DNA of 64,000 bases. Origin: Rhizoclosmatium globosum (Eukaryota; Chytridiomycota; Chytridiomycetes; Chytridiales; Chytriomycetaceae). The position numbers and the translations under genes were made by a program. Below are positions 31,501-42,692 of this stretch, in pieces; position 1 is the first letter of the stretch, and each line of letters opens with the position of its first letter. The notes under the pieces were generated by a model. That model had not been told where the DNA came from. It did not search any database and saw nothing but the letters and a program-made list of their open reading frames with translations. The stretch is taken from positions 22,288 through 86,287 of the forward strand of contig MCGO01000159.1 in the NCBI GenBank assembly GCA_002104985.1. Reading direction: 5' to 3'.

Positions 31501-33907
31501 AGTTTCGAATGTTGCATTCTCAGAAGCTGCTGTCGGAAATTACTTCCTGTCCAAAACTCCCCACTACTTTGGTGTCGAATTCACGTCTGCAACTACGAGT
31601 GATCCAATGAATGTGGACTTATACGTGAATGATACCGTTGCTTACGGTGCTCCCTTAGCTTCAAACTTACTGTCGAATGCGTTGTTGGCGAAACAAGGAA
31701 AGCAGATCAAAATGACTGTTTTGCCTTTCCCTTCAACATCGCTTGTGCTTGACTTGTCTGCGCTATACGCGATAATGATTCTTGGACTTGGACTTCAGAG
31801 CGCAGTTTCGACTTATGGGTTCAATATTATGCAGGACAAAGTAACGAAGATCAAGAACCATTTGGTGAGAAAACTACTTTTAGTTTATAATTTTAAACAT
31901 TCTGATCATTTCACAGTTGCTGAACGGAGTTTCGAGAACAACGTATTGGATTACCATCTTTTGCGCAGATATGACGTTTTACGCACTGTACATTCTCACT
32001 ATCATAATCATGTGCGCTGTTGTGGCTATTTCGGCCTTTTCAGGTTCCGCATTCCCTGCTGTAATCTTGGCGATCTGTGTTTACGCACCAATGACTCTTG
32101 TCTACTCTTACGTTTTAACCTGCCTATTCAAAACGCAGCAGGGATACCAAATCACATCTCCATTCTTCAACGTCTTGAATCCAATCATTTTCTTCACTGT
32201 CGCGTTGCTTGATATTTTTGGTCTATCTCAACCCGCCTTAATCGTCCACTTTGTCTTCTGCGTAATTTGCCAAACTACAGTATCATGGGACTGCTTTACT
32301 ATGTATTCCGCGTCAATATGTTTAATACCATTCTATCGGAAATTGGAAGCAGCAGCCGTATAAGCGTATGGGACTGGAGCTCGTATGTTGTTCCTACCTT
32401 ACTCGTTATGGCTATCAATATCGTTCTCGTGTTAGCATTGATCTGGTACATTGAGTTCTACCGAACTTCTAAGGCAGTCAAGACCCCTGCCTGGCCAGTT
32501 GAATTGAGGGAAAAGTTGGATCTTGAGGAGGTGGGGGAGGACAGCGATGTACATGAGGAAAGGCTTCGTGTCGCAAGAGAATTTGAGGGAAGGAAGCAAA
32601 TGGATCCAGAGACGAAATTGTTGTTCATCAAGTTCGTAAGACCTTTCCTAAGCCTGCGGGAAGTGACGTGTCTTTGGATACAAAAGAGGGAGACAAAACC
32701 ACGGTTCCTACGATTTTGAAGGGCCCTGGACTTGGCGCTCAGAAAAAGAAGATTGAGTTTGTCGCTGTAAAAGATGTATCGTTTGGAGTTCGACACGGCG
32801 AGTGTATTGGCCTTCTTGGGTGAGTAGCCATTCTCTTTCCATCACTATTAATTTAAATGATTACTTTCGATACATTAGGCCAAATGGTGCCGGGAAAAGG
32901 TAATTCAGTTCGCTGCGGGATTTCAATCCTTTACCTAACCAATTTTACAGTACCATAATGAACATTCTCATGTCTGATATCCCCGCAACTTACGGGCAAG
33001 CTCGAGTCTCTGATGCCGTCGTTACTCACGGAGATTCTATTTCTGAACAATTGGTCGGATATTGTCCTCAACACGACGCCCTCTGGAACAGCGTCACTGT
33101 CGCTGAACATATCCGACTTTATGCAATTCTCAAGCATGTTTCTCCTGATATTGTCGAGACTGTCGTGCAAAAGACAATTGAGCTTGTTGGGTTACAGGAA
33201 TACGAAAAGACCAAGGTGGTAAAACTTAGCGGAGGAACAAAGCGAAAGCTGTCATACGCGTTGACAGTTGTTGGTGACTCTGGCGTATCCATTCTTGATG
33301 AGCCTTCAACTGGGTAAGTTCTTTTCACAACACCAATATCGATTTTGCTAAAAAAGTTGGATCTAGAATGGACCCTGAATCGCGTCGACGCATGTGGAAC
33401 ATAATTTCATCAGCAACGTCAGCTAAAGGAGGCATCTTGACGACACATTCTCTTGAGGAGGCGGAAGCCCTTTGCTCACGTGTTGCGATTATTGTAAACG
33501 GCGAACTTGTTTGTTTTGGTACAAATCAGCATCTCAAGTCAAAGTTTGGGCAAGGAATGTACGGTTTGGAACTGAAATGTGCCCCTGAAAGAACTGCAGA
33601 CGTTGATGCGTTTATTTCCTCAAAGCTCATTCAATCTTCCGTGCATGTTGCAAATGCATCGGAAGATGATATGACGGTGAAAGTCAATGTCGCTGTTCAG
33701 AGGGAAGTGTTCGAAGGGAATATTGTGTATTCGCTTCCAATCCGGTCTTCATCTAATCCAAATGCGGATGCGCCTTCTCTTGCTGATGCGTTCGAGATTT
33801 TGGAAGCTGAGAAGAAGAGATTGGGGGTTACTGAGTATGCACTGTCGCAGGTCACGTTGGAGCAGGTGTTTTTGGATTTTACAAGGGGACAGAAAGAGTC
33901 TTTGTAA
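28501..33907 (+). CDS. full-size ABCA-subfamily ABC transporter
   Basis: A long multi-exon gene with two halves, each with membrane segments and a nucleotide-binding domain. NBD1: [26 protein letters not shown] joined to [10 protein letters not shown] (Walker A), [16 protein letters not shown] (signature), then [12 protein letters not shown] and [18 protein letters not shown]2: [77 protein letters not shown]. The [11 protein letters not shown] and YCPQ.DAL motifs are typical of ABCA, which usually move lipids. Loops have several sequons. The 5' end is uncertain: an ATG at 28501 with an intron 28530-28594 would lead into a hydrophobic [17 protein letters not shown] segment, but the following lumenal part ([18 protein letters not shown]) lies in another frame. 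More indels occur through 28.9-29.6 kb. Confidence 0.9.
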
Positions 33908-33991
33908 TAGGGTTCCCATCGTTTTACCGGTAGTTTTTCATCTATGTAGTTGAAATAGATCATCATGCAGTATTTAATTTATTACTGCTCA

Positions 33992-35636
33992 CTAATCCCG
34001 CACGACATCTCTTTCTAATCGATCCACTTGCTCGGCAGCTTCTACAGTCCTTGTATGATCATCGCCATAAGCTGTGGATCGCATGCCCCAACAAGTCTTG
34101 TACGCCTTCAAGGCTTCCTCCAGAATAAACAACGAGACTTCATCCTTGTCTGAAGACACCAAAGGCTCCTCAAACGCGACAGAGGCTTCATCTACAGTGA
34201 CAAGACCTTCTCCAACAGCCCGTCCAAGAATCTCCAAAACTTCTGCCTGTCTGAACCAGAAATCAGCCAGTTCAGGCCAATTGGGGGGAACATATTGACT
34301 CATGGAATTGATTGCAAGGCGTCCGTATTTCACGACTGACGGAAACTTGTGCAAACGCATGAACGCGGAAGTCATTGTTGCGTACGTGTTGAGGAGAAGC
34401 GAATGGCCTGGATGTAACACTGAGGAATACTTTTCAAGGAATTGGTTGAACGCAGTGATTGCACTATCATTGTGTCTTGCTTTGAAAAGGTCGTGCGCGT
34501 TGGAGTAGGATGATTCAGCTTCATGTGTCAAATGGGTGTGTTGGTCTTTTGAGATTTGGAGGGAGCATGTTTGGCATGTGTAATCGTTTGTGGGGAGTGG
34601 AATGATTCGGGTGAGTTGCAGGATGTGCAGAGGAGAGCGTCGAGGTGGGAATCTGAGTTGCTTGAGTCACTTGAATCGGACGGTTCGCAGCGGGAACAGG
34701 CACACCAAAAGTGTTTTGTTTCTAGGAGTTTTCCGCGTCGTTCGTCGCGTGGAGTGCAGAGGTCGACGTAGGAGACGCATAGTTCCTCGCCTTCTTTCAC
34801 GGGACAGAGAGTGCGGACAATCATTTTCCCGTGTGTTGAGCTAACGAAACTGCAGTTTGGCGCACAGCTGTGATTGAGCATGGCAACAAGTGGGAACATT
34901 CCAACACCGACTTCACCATTCGTGTTTCCAGTTGGGTCAATAATTCCATGAGAATTTGAATTGATTCTGCAGGCGAGAGAAACGATGTCAGATACAGGAA
35001 TTGCAAGTTCTGGAGGCAAATGTTGAGCAAAGTCTTCAGCGCATTCTTCGACACACGCGAGCCATTTTGGATCACAGGTCTTTCGATGGGACAGCAAGTC
35101 AAAGACCAAATCAGTACTCGTGTTTTCACGGGCAGCAGCCGCCCCCGAAAGCTCCATTGATCGCTGGACAAGGACGGCAAGCACGAGGCGCATCAGCGTA
35201 TAGTCCACGTTCGCGGCGGCCGTGATTCCAGGCAGATCCCTGAGCACTTCGCATTCCAGCGCGTGTCTCTTCGCATCGCCGTCCTTGCACGTGTCTGAGC
35301 AGTAGAAGGCCTGTTTGATGCACCGGGCGCACTTGATCGCACTTGTCTTGAAGAAGAAGACGACGAACCGCCGAGCAAATTGATTCGTTCGCCGGCGCGT
35401 GTCGTTGATTCGGAAGGAAGCGGACGCAGACAACAAAGGCACAGCTCGTCCGTCGAGTGCTTCAGAAGCGCCAGGGCCGACGCTGTTTCAACAACTACGT
35501 TCGTGCCAGAGACAAGATCGGCCGCAGCTTTTACGTGGCGGCCCTTGGCCTTGGATGCAGCGAGACGGGCGGATCCACTGGAGGCGGCTCGGAGAAGTGT
35601 TTGGTACTTGGCGGCTTTCTCGGCCTTCGACTGCAT
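33992..35636 (-). CDS. SET and MYND domain protein (SMYD-like lysine methyltransferase)
   Basis: The N-terminal helix SKAEKAAKYQTLLRAASSG leads into the SET-N part, which has a MYND zinc finger: CLCCLRPL, then CARCIKQAFYCSDTCKDGDA with HALEC. The SET core follows with GVGMFPLVAMLNHSCAPNCS, KMIVRTLCPVKEGEELCVSY and VDLCTPRDERRGKLLETKHF, then the post-SET WCACSRCE. A further CTSC/CQTC zinc pair and a helical TPR-like C-terminal domain (AHDLFKARHNDSAITAFNQF) follow, as in SMYD proteins. Frame changes occur in the Ser-rich stretch near 35350 and in the G run 34592-34595; both lie between clearly continuous family segments. SMYD proteins methylate lysines on histones or cytosolic proteins with SAM. 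The substrate is unknown. About 540 residues. Confidence 0.88.
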
Positions 35637-35799
35637 CTCTTTGACAGCTTTGCTTGGTTGGAAGTTGGAACCAAAAAAAGAAAAGAATGGATGCCATTTA
35701 AATCAGTAGTAACAAAGGCGATGAGGGCTCTTTATATCAAATGGAGAGAACATGGAAGAAAAGCAGTGCACACTTAAATACGAAACCCTCTTCAACATT

Positions 35800-38301
35800 T
35801 TAAGCAAATGGATTATGATTCCGTTGCTGCTGTTGAAACTGTCCATTCACAATAGACTGCGGCTGTCCGGGTTGTGGTTGCTGTTGGTTCACGCCGTTAG
35901 TGGAACGTGGTACCATAGGCGACTAATGGTATTCAATCAGTCGCCTGTTACATTGAACTGTATAATAAAAAATAGCACTTACGTTTTGCGAAGATGCAGA
36001 TGTGAAGGTTGAGTACATTGGTTGTTGTTGCATAATACCTGGCTGTTGCTGCTGCTGTTGCTGCTGCTGCATCTGCATACCAGGCTGTTGCATCATAACC
36101 ATTCCTGGCTGTTGAATCATTCCACCAACCATCGTGACTGGAACGTATACAGTTTGCGATGTTTGAGGGAGCGGTGGTGTGGTGGTGCGTTGAAGAGTGA
36201 CATGATGCTGTCCTTGTTTGGAACCACACCCTTCTTTTCGGTGGAAGGTGTTTGTGGTAATGGCGGTTGAGAAGCTGGGAGACCGAACGGATTGTTTTGC
36301 GTTGACGAAGAAGCTGGGAGACTGTTGAACGCGTTTTGTTGGTTTGACGGGTGGTGGGTACTGGTGGTTGAATACCTTGCGTCCATGACGGCTGTTGGTT
36401 GAGTTGTGGGGTGGAATTACTTGGCTGTAGTGGTTGTTGCATCCAAGAGTTTTGGGAAGCTTGTGGAGCTTGTTGCTGTTGCAGCTGTTGTTGTTGGTTC
36501 CACTGATTCCCAGCCGCCCCGGTGTTTCCAAACAACGGTTGCTGCTGTGACTGAGCTTGTTGCATGAATTGGTTAGCCTGGTTCTGCTGTCCAATCTGGT
36601 TCCCAGCTTGGTTTTGGTTCGTGAACGAATTCTGTGACTGCATCAAGTTTGGAATAGAGCTCGTATTAGCCGTTTGTTGGTTGCAGCAAACGGGTTGAAT
36701 TTAGGCTGTTCAAGAATAGATTGTGTTTGGATAGGGTTTTGTGGAGATGTCGTGCCCATTGTTGCTGTTGAGCAGGTTTTGAGTCGAATGGAGTCGAGAA
36801 GCCGAGGTTTGATGCTTGTGTTGTAATGAAGCAGTTGACGGTTGTTGTTGTTGGATTCCAAAATTTTGATTCTGTTGGGGTTGACGTGGTTGAACACCAA
36901 ACGGAGACTGAGATTGTTGTTGTTGGAATGGCGCAGCTGGCGGTTGTTGCTGCTGCTGCTGCTGGAAGCCAAACGCTTGATTTTGCTGAGATTGAGGTTG
37001 AACTGGTTGAACACCAAACGGAGATTGTTGTTGATTTGGTTGAATTCCGTTGAAATTCAGTTGCTGTGAGCCTGAGGTTGCTGGAATTGAGTTTGGCTGA
37101 AGCTATTTTGCTGTTGGAACTGTTGTTGGGCAAGTTGTTGCTGGTTTGAAAATGGCTGGTTTTGGAACTGACTCTGGACTGTGTCGTTTCCATTCAGCGA
37201 TAATAAGTCCATGCCGTAAGTATTATTTGTAGCGTACTGAGGCTGGTTGTAGGTTTGGTTTGGGAATGACCTATGACATGTTGTAGTCAGTACGTTGAAA
37301 TCAATCAAACTCTTACGTACCAAGCCCTTGTTGCTGTAGCTGCTGCTGAGGCGCAAATTGTGGCGCTGCTTTTGGTTTCGAGGCTTGGGCAGCCATCAGA
37401 ATGTTACAGCTGCATCCACATCCCGTTTCCTTCCTTCAGCGCCTTCATATTCTCCAACTCATCTGTGAAACCCATTCCATTGAAAAAGTCCAATGCTTCA
37501 CGAATAGTCTTCTTGACATCGTGTTTTTTGGCGCTGCAGATGTTGTATCCTTGGCTGGGATGATTTTGCAGATGAAGCCGGAGTAGGTTCTGCAGAATCA
37601 GGCATAGATACAAGACTTCAACAGCGGCATCAACGTTTCCGCTGGATTTTTTGAGGGCAATAATGCAATTCTTTGTGTTATTGAATCCCATACTCGCAAG
37701 CTGCTTGACCTGAGAAGCATACTTGCTCCTATCTCATCCGTAACAGTATTATAGTTTGCACTAGACGGGACGACGCCCCATTCCCACGAACGACTGCCTC
37801 GAGTGCGAAGCCTCCCACTCGTTCCTATCTTTCTCCTTCATCCACTTCTTCTTTCTATACTTGTTTTTGATGTGTTCGTACAGAGTGTTTTCGTTTGTGG
37901 ATGGTTGAGGCAGCGATTCCGTCGAATTGGCAAGGAAGACGTTGTTTGCGCGTCGGTTTCCCCACTCTTTCATCACGTCGACTTCTTTGTCGGTCCAGGC
38001 GTCGTGTTTTGTGTTCTTGACGCCGATATGCCGTCGCCTAGCTTTGTGTGCAATTGGGCACAGCGGAAGCAGAGGAAAACTCCGAATGAGACGGATGCCA
38101 TTTTAGGTTCTTTGATTGAAGGTTAGAGGTGCTTGTTTGAGGTTGTGATTGTGATGGGTGAAGGAGGAGTTGCGAGATGTGGGATACCCTGATTACTCTC
38201 AGATACTCACTGTTGTCGTTGCAGTCGGCACATCGAGTGTTCTCGGGAATTTCTCGGAGAGCATCGAGTCGCTTGCGGTTTCGTTCGGCTGCGTGAGACA
38301 T
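35800..38301 (-). CDS. Gts1-like ArfGAP-domain / UBA / Gln-rich protein with NPF motifs
   Basis: Starts MSHAAERNRKRLDALREIPE with ArfGAP zinc residues CADC. After an intron come KMASVSFGVFLCFRCAQLH and, past a one-base loss near 38021, DAWTDKEVDVMKEWGNRRAN. Next is a UBA-like helix bundle (ASMGFNNTKNCIIALKKSSG) and a second one (ALDFFNGMGFTDELENMKAL). The rest is a very Gln/Asn-rich region with NPFG, NPFA and a VPNKDSIMSLFNAP block, ending NHNPFA at 35800. ArfGAP plus UBA plus polyGln matches yeast Gts1 and S. pombe Ucp3. NPF motifs bind EH-domain endocytic proteins. Two key ArfGAP positions differ: the usual Trp of WAS is Met, and the Arg after the last zinc-site His (HR-LG) is Thr (HTKLG), so GAP activity is doubtful. 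Frame shifts inside the Gln-rich part make its exact sequence unreliable. Confidence 0.82.
36043..36070. repeat. CTG/TTG trinucleotide repeat coding for polyGln
   Basis: An interrupted run of CTG and TTG units that reads as CAG/CAA glutamine codons on the minus strand inside the Gts1-like gene. Mixed CAA/CAG usage suggests selection on the Gln tract rather than simple slippage alone. Confidence 0.8.
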
Positions 38302-38614
38302 TTGTCAGTTTGGAGGCTGGTTTTGAAGAACACTTGGTTGCAGAACTTCAGCTTCCAGAAAGATTGGAATTGTAAATCATATTTATCATTGCCAAAAAGA
38401 TTTTGAAGTGTATAAAGCAGAAGAATGCTGCACGTATTTTCGCTCGTCGCCTGCTTAGAGCTAGACTTTCTTCGATTGGAGTTCAGGAACTAATATCTCC
38501 TCAGTAGTTTCGGCGTTTGATTGTCAATTTTTTGAATTACTTCCATATTTTCTTGTTAGTTTATTTGTTATTTATCACATCTCTACTGTAGAAACTCTAC
38601 TCAAAAACACACAG
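38302..38614. promoter_or_regulatory. divergent promoter region, ArfGAP-like / BET5
   Basis: 313 bp between two divergent start codons. The half near BET5 is AT-rich (TTTATTTGTTATTTATC, about 38559-38575). No tRNA, repeat or small ORF is supported. Confidence 0.5.
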
Positions 38615-39435
38615 ATGACTGTTTACCAACTCTACATCTTCAACAAGAAATGCGAAGCGATATACTACAAGGAATGGAATAGCCCTCCGCCAACAGCCAC
38701 TCAAGAGGCTGAAAACGTGAATCCCGATGTGGACGGCAACCCAGAGACCCACAAATTGGTGTACGGAGTCGTCTTCAGTTTACGCAACATGGTCAACAAG
38801 ATGACGGCAGGGAAACCATCGTGAGTCTATCGTGGTGGATAGGACGAGTTGTAATTAATGCCCGTCAATGACAGGAACGAGGGGTTCATCAACTACAGGA
38901 CTTCTACCTACAAACTACACTACTTTGAGTCGCCTGCTGGTATTAAGATGGTTATGATTACGGATAGGAACTCGGAAAATATGTTGGAGACGTTGAAGCA
39001 GATCTATTCAAAGTTATATGTTGAATTCGTCGTGAAGGTACAAGCTCCTTCCTTCTTCTTTCTTTGGAGCATGCCTGAATGAACGGATTGGGTGTTACGT
39101 TGTTTGAAATGTCAGTTCACGACTCCATGAGACCATGACTCCACAGACGTACTCTTACAGTTTGGAACATGGATTCATAATTCGAATCTAGGTCGATCAC
39201 CATTTCACCAACCTGTCATGGAACTTTACATGTTGGGAAATTCATCGCGATATCGCTAAACCTGGCCAAATCACACCTTCCAACTCTCAATCCGCATCAC
39301 GCATGAGCGTTTGAATAACTAACCGTCGTTCTTCATCCACAGAACCCACTCGCCAAACCCAATACTCCAATCAAGAACGAACTGTTCCGGACCAACCTCG
39401 ACAAGTACATCCAAGCCCTTCCCAACTATCAGTAA
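38615..39435 (+). CDS. BET5: TRAPP complex subunit Bet5 / TRAPPC1
   Basis: Three exons. Exon 1 (38615-38821) starts MTVYQLYIFNKKCEAIYYKE, the hallmark Bet5 N-terminus, and has KLVYGVVFSLRNMVNKM. Exon 2 gives NEGFINYRTSTYKLHYFESP, AGIKMVMITD and TLKQIYSKLYVEFVVK. Exon 3 gives NPLANPNTPIKNELFRTNLD and KYIQALPNYQ. The length is about 155 residues, as in yeast and animals. It is a longin-fold core subunit of TRAPP, the Rab1/Ypt1 exchange factor acting at the ER-Golgi step. The second intron is about 305 bp, several times longer than other introns nearby. Nothing recognisable was found inside it. Confidence 0.95.
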
Positions 39436-39667
39436 TGTCCGAATAAAACGTTGCTTTTCCATGCTGATTGGTGATCGAGTTGTATCCGTCCGGCTGATGC
39501 GCTCATCCTTCCAAATCCAATTGATAAGATTCGACCATTTTTATTTGTAGTTTTATTTGATGGATCCCCGGTAAACGGTTCGAAGGTATCGTGGTTGAAA
39601 GTGAGATGTAGCGAGTTGTTTTGAAATAGGGCGTGTATGTTCGTTCCCCTGTGTCGAGTGGCCGTCC

Positions 39668-40076
39668 TCAGAGGGCCGCAGCAGCAGCCTCGTCCTCCAA
39701 TCGCTTTCTCTTCTCCAGAATCTTCATTCTTCGCTGGTAACTTTGAGTAGTAAAAGAGTAGGTTTAGACAATGAGGCAGGTTGAGAATGATCAAAAAGCA
39801 CGTACTCATCGTACTGACACTTTGTCCAGGTCACGCGCTCCTGCTCGCAGTGCCACGGCAAGTACCAGTTGTCCCGTCTGCACTTGTTGAGCTCAGGCAG
39901 AAGGTGGGCGCAGTAGTCGCGGAAGGCGATTGGGATCTTCTCCTTCTGCATCTCCTTCTGCGAAATGTGCATCTCTGAAAAACACCCACGGTGCGTTTAG
40001 TCAACTGGGCCACGAGAGCGGATGGTTGGGACTCACTGGGTGGGGCGGTGGTGTCAACGTCGCTTGGGGCTCCCAT
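39668..40076 (-). CDS. NADH dehydrogenase (complex I) B18 subunit, NDUFB7 type
   Basis: Three exons. Exon 1 is MGAPSDVDTTAPP. A GTGAGT..TTCAG intron leads to KMHISQKEMQKEKIPIAFRD followed by YCAHLLPELNKCRRDNWYLP and WHCEQERVTWTKCQYDE. A last exon gives YQRRMKILEKRKRLEDEAAA with end AL. The twin Cx9C motifs (CAHLLPELNKC and CEQERVTWTKC) define a CHCH protein, and the RDNWYLPWHC context is diagnostic of NDUFB7/B18. The protein is imported into the intermembrane space by Mia40 and sits on the outer face of the complex I membrane arm. It lacks a cleavable presequence, as expected. About 95 residues. Confidence 0.95.
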
Positions 40077-40514
40077 CCTTTAGGCGTTTCTCTTTTTTCG
40101 ATTTTCAACTATTGCGCGATTCGCTGGTCTCCCACAAGGACTGTTTCAGAGGAGGGACAGATATGAATATTAGCAGGCTAATGGCATTGCACGAGTAATT
40201 AAAGCACAAATCAGTTGTATATGTGAGAATTGGAAGGGTTCGCAGAAGGCATTCGATTCTCCTTTGCAGCTGAAACCTTGCTGTGATTTCTTTGCGTCAA
40301 CACTTTTCTATAAACAGAGAGAATAATTACGGGAACAGGTATGGCATTGTGCATTCGATTTTGGGAGGTCACAACCGACTTACTCTAAAACTGCGAAAAT
40401 AAATACTACGCGAAGAGGAACTGTAAAATATGAACCAATTATTCCTTTATTTGTAAGTACTGACGGCGGAGTTTGTAAAATGTCTAAACCCGGAAGGGAA
40501 ACAAATACAATTCT
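40077..40514. other. intergenic region
   Basis: 438 bp upstream of the NDUFB7 start and downstream of the Cys-rich protein gene. AT-rich, no ORF, RNA or repeat recognised. It should hold the NDUFB7 promoter and the other gene's polyadenylation site. Confidence 0.5.
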
Positions 40515-41414
40515 TTAAAAGACGAACGCGAATGCAGTGGCAACTAAGGTACTGACTGCCACCGACAAAGCTGCAGAGTAAAGACCAGTGGCTGGAGCGG
40601 CACGAGTTGTTGCAACTGTCTCAGCGGAACCGGCTGATCCGTCAACATGGCAGACGTACAAAGGAGTAGTGTCCTGGGACTTCCAGTTCTTCTCATCAGC
40701 CTTACAAACATAGGGGACGGAATCAGAAGACCAACCATTCAAGGGACACGCCTTGGTAGTGTCCTTGACACATCCTTCGAAATCCTTGGTGTTTCCGTAA
40801 GCACTTGGGTCCTTGATAACAGTTGGGAGAACAGATGGTGGGTTGGCACAGGTTCCTCCAAGAGTATTAATTTGAGTAGCAGCTGGTGGGGCATTCTTGA
40901 TCACGCAAACAAGCCCGGATTTACAAGAAAAGAGTTTACCAGGAATATTGGTTGCACAGTCTCCTCCAACGTCATTGATAGTAGCAACAGGAGCTGGGGC
41001 AGTGGAAGCAGCGGATCCATCAACGTGGCAGACGTATAATGGAGTAGTGTCCTGAGACTTCCACTTCTTCTCGTCAGCCTTACAAACGTATGGAACGGAA
41101 TCAGAAGACCAACCATTCAATGGACACGCCTTGGTAGTGTCCTTGACACATCCTTCGAAATCCTTGGTGTTTCCATAAGCACTTGGGTCCTTGACAACAT
41201 TTGGGAGAACAGATGGTGGATTGGCACAGGTTCCGCCAAGTGTATTAATTTGAGTAGCAGCTGGTGGGGCATTCTTGATCACACAGACAAGTCCAACTTT
41301 GCAGGAAAACACATTATCAGGAACGTTGGTAGCGCAATCTCCGCCAACATCACTGATGATATTAGCAGCATCAATAGCAGCAGCAAGAGTAAGGAGAATA
41401 GTTGCAGAGTGCAT
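40515..41414 (-). CDS. secreted Cys-rich GPI-type surface protein made of two near-identical repeats
   Basis: Intronless, 299 residues. There is a signal peptide (MHSATILLTLAAAIDAANII, cleavage near residues 16-18). Two repeats follow, residues about 22-134 and 148-260, offset by 126 residues, each with eight Cys at matching places (27, 38, 44, 63, 89, 97, 111, 129 and each plus 126). Each unit reads DVGGDCATN, LVCVIKNAPPAATQ, TLGGTCANPPSVLP, YGNTKDFEGCVKDTTKACPL, SSDSVPYVCKADEK and PLYVCHVDGSA. The tail has a short Ala/Thr linker and a hydrophobic end (LYSAALSVAVSTLVATAFAF), typical of GPI attachment. I recognise no named domain. Eight Cys suggest four disulphides per unit. A cell-wall or surface role is inferred. 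The high DNA identity of the repeats means recent duplication or gene conversion. Confidence 0.82.
   Translation of the reverse strand: MHSATILLTLAAAIDAANIISDVGGDCATNVPDNVFSCKVGLVCVIKNAPPAATQINTLGGTCANPPSVLPNVVKDPSAYGNTKDFEGCVKDTTKACPLNGWSSDSVPYVCKADEKKWKSQDTTPLYVCHVDGSAASTAPAPVATINDVGGDCATNIPGKLFSCKSGLVCVIKNAPPAATQINTLGGTCANPPSVLPTVIKDPSAYGNTKDFEGCVKDTTKACPLNGWSSDSVPYVCKADEKNWKSQDTTPLYVCHVDGSAGSAETVATTRAAPATGLYSAALSVAVSTLVATAFAFVF
40635..41351. repeat. intragenic direct repeat, two units with 378-bp period
   Basis: The units at about 41013-41351 and 40635-40973 encode the two Cys-rich repeats. Long stretches are identical in DNA (for example the parts around 40740-40790 and 41118-41168) and most differences are silent. 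The period is exactly 126 codons. Confidence 0.9.
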
Positions 41415-41657
41415 TTTTGGATGAGGAAAGTGTTGCGAGGAAACAGCCTAGTCTTTATAGTATTGTCCAATGATTATATTGACACTCACTTTCGTCTTTG
41501 CCGCTTAAAGTACACTCACTCCGTTGATTGCCGCCGTCTACGCGCAATTTTTGAAGAAATTGCATCGGTTTATCGGCGTTTCAGGTAACACAACGAAATT
41601 ATTGGCGTTTCGAACACTACTATTCAAGAGCACACTCATCAAATTTATTCAATAAGT

Positions 41658-42692
41658 TTAGAGTCTTGCTTGCGGGCCTCCAGGTGCGGAGACAAGAGTA
41701 AAACCTCCGTCAGTCACAATCACTTGACCGGTAATGTGGGCAGAAGCACGCGAAGACAAGAAAAGCGCCAACCCTGCCATATCCTCAGTAGATCCGATTC
41801 TTCCCATTGGGTGGCCGATGGCAGCTGCGTCTCCCAAAGCAGCAAGACCGTGTTGCGTCATGCGCGAAGGGTAGAACCCTGGCGCGATACAGTTGACTGT
41901 GACTTTACGTTCTGCGAAAGAAGCGGCGAGAATACGGGTCAAGTGGTTTACAGCCGCTTTGGAGGCGTTGTAAGAGTAAGTTCCACTGCCTCCTGGGTCG
42001 GCAGAGCCAGGGATGTAAGAGGCAATCGACGAGATGTTGATGACACGCCCTGGGTCTGTGTTCGTGGCTCCGTTTTCAAGGAGGGGAATGAGCAAGGTGG
42101 ACAGGTAGAATGGAGTCTTACTGTAAAGACATATAAGCTACTTGTGTCCTGAAGAGAATATGAAACCTACACATTCACAGCCATCAACTTATCCCAACCA
42201 TTCTTCTCGTCAAAATCAAGCAAATCCGAGCCCCAAGAGATTCCTGCATTGTTCACGAGGATGTGGAGTTTCTGTTCCTTTGCCTTGATTTGGTTCACGA
42301 AAGCAACACACTTTTCCTTGTCCACAAGATCTGCTTGAAGAGCAATAACTTCACCCTTCGAGGCAATCGTGTTTGGCATTGCGTTGATTTCTGCAGCGGC
42401 GTCCTTCAAATCAAATGTAAGCAGCGTGTCGTTTCAACGTGGATGGCGCTTACCTGGACAACCTTCAGCTTACGCGAAGCAATGTAAACCTTGGCTCCGT
42501 TCTGAGCGAGGGCGGCGGTAATCACTATAGAACATGGGTATGTAGTTTGAACAATGCTGGGTACTCAATCACCCACTTACTCTTTCCGATTCCCGTTCCG
42601 CCTCCAGTTACAATCGCAACTTTACGGGTGCCGTTTGCGGTTTGGAGGCCAAAGAGGGCGGGAGCTGTGAGGTTGAGGGACTCGGATGCCAT
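41658..42692 (-). CDS. short-chain dehydrogenase/reductase with PTS1-like C-terminus
   Basis: Exons on the minus strand encode a complete SDR of about 300 residues. It starts MASESLNLTAPALFGLQTAN. TRKVAIVTGGGTGIGK is the NAD(P)-binding motif. Then come GAKVYIASRKLK, LHILVNNAGISWGSDLLDF, RVINISSIASYIPG and YSYNASKAAVNHLTR with the catalytic Tyr and Lys in YNASK, VNCIAPGFYPSRMTQ and GQVIVTDGGFTLV. It ends GGPQARL. The final Ala-Arg-Leu fits the PTS1 pattern (S/A/C)(K/R/H)(L/M), so peroxisomal import is plausible. The sequence resembles fungal SDRs annotated as RhlG-like 3-oxoacyl reductases; the substrate is not known. A 3-ketoacyl or similar carbonyl substrate is an inference. No frame break was noticed. 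Confidence 0.88.
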
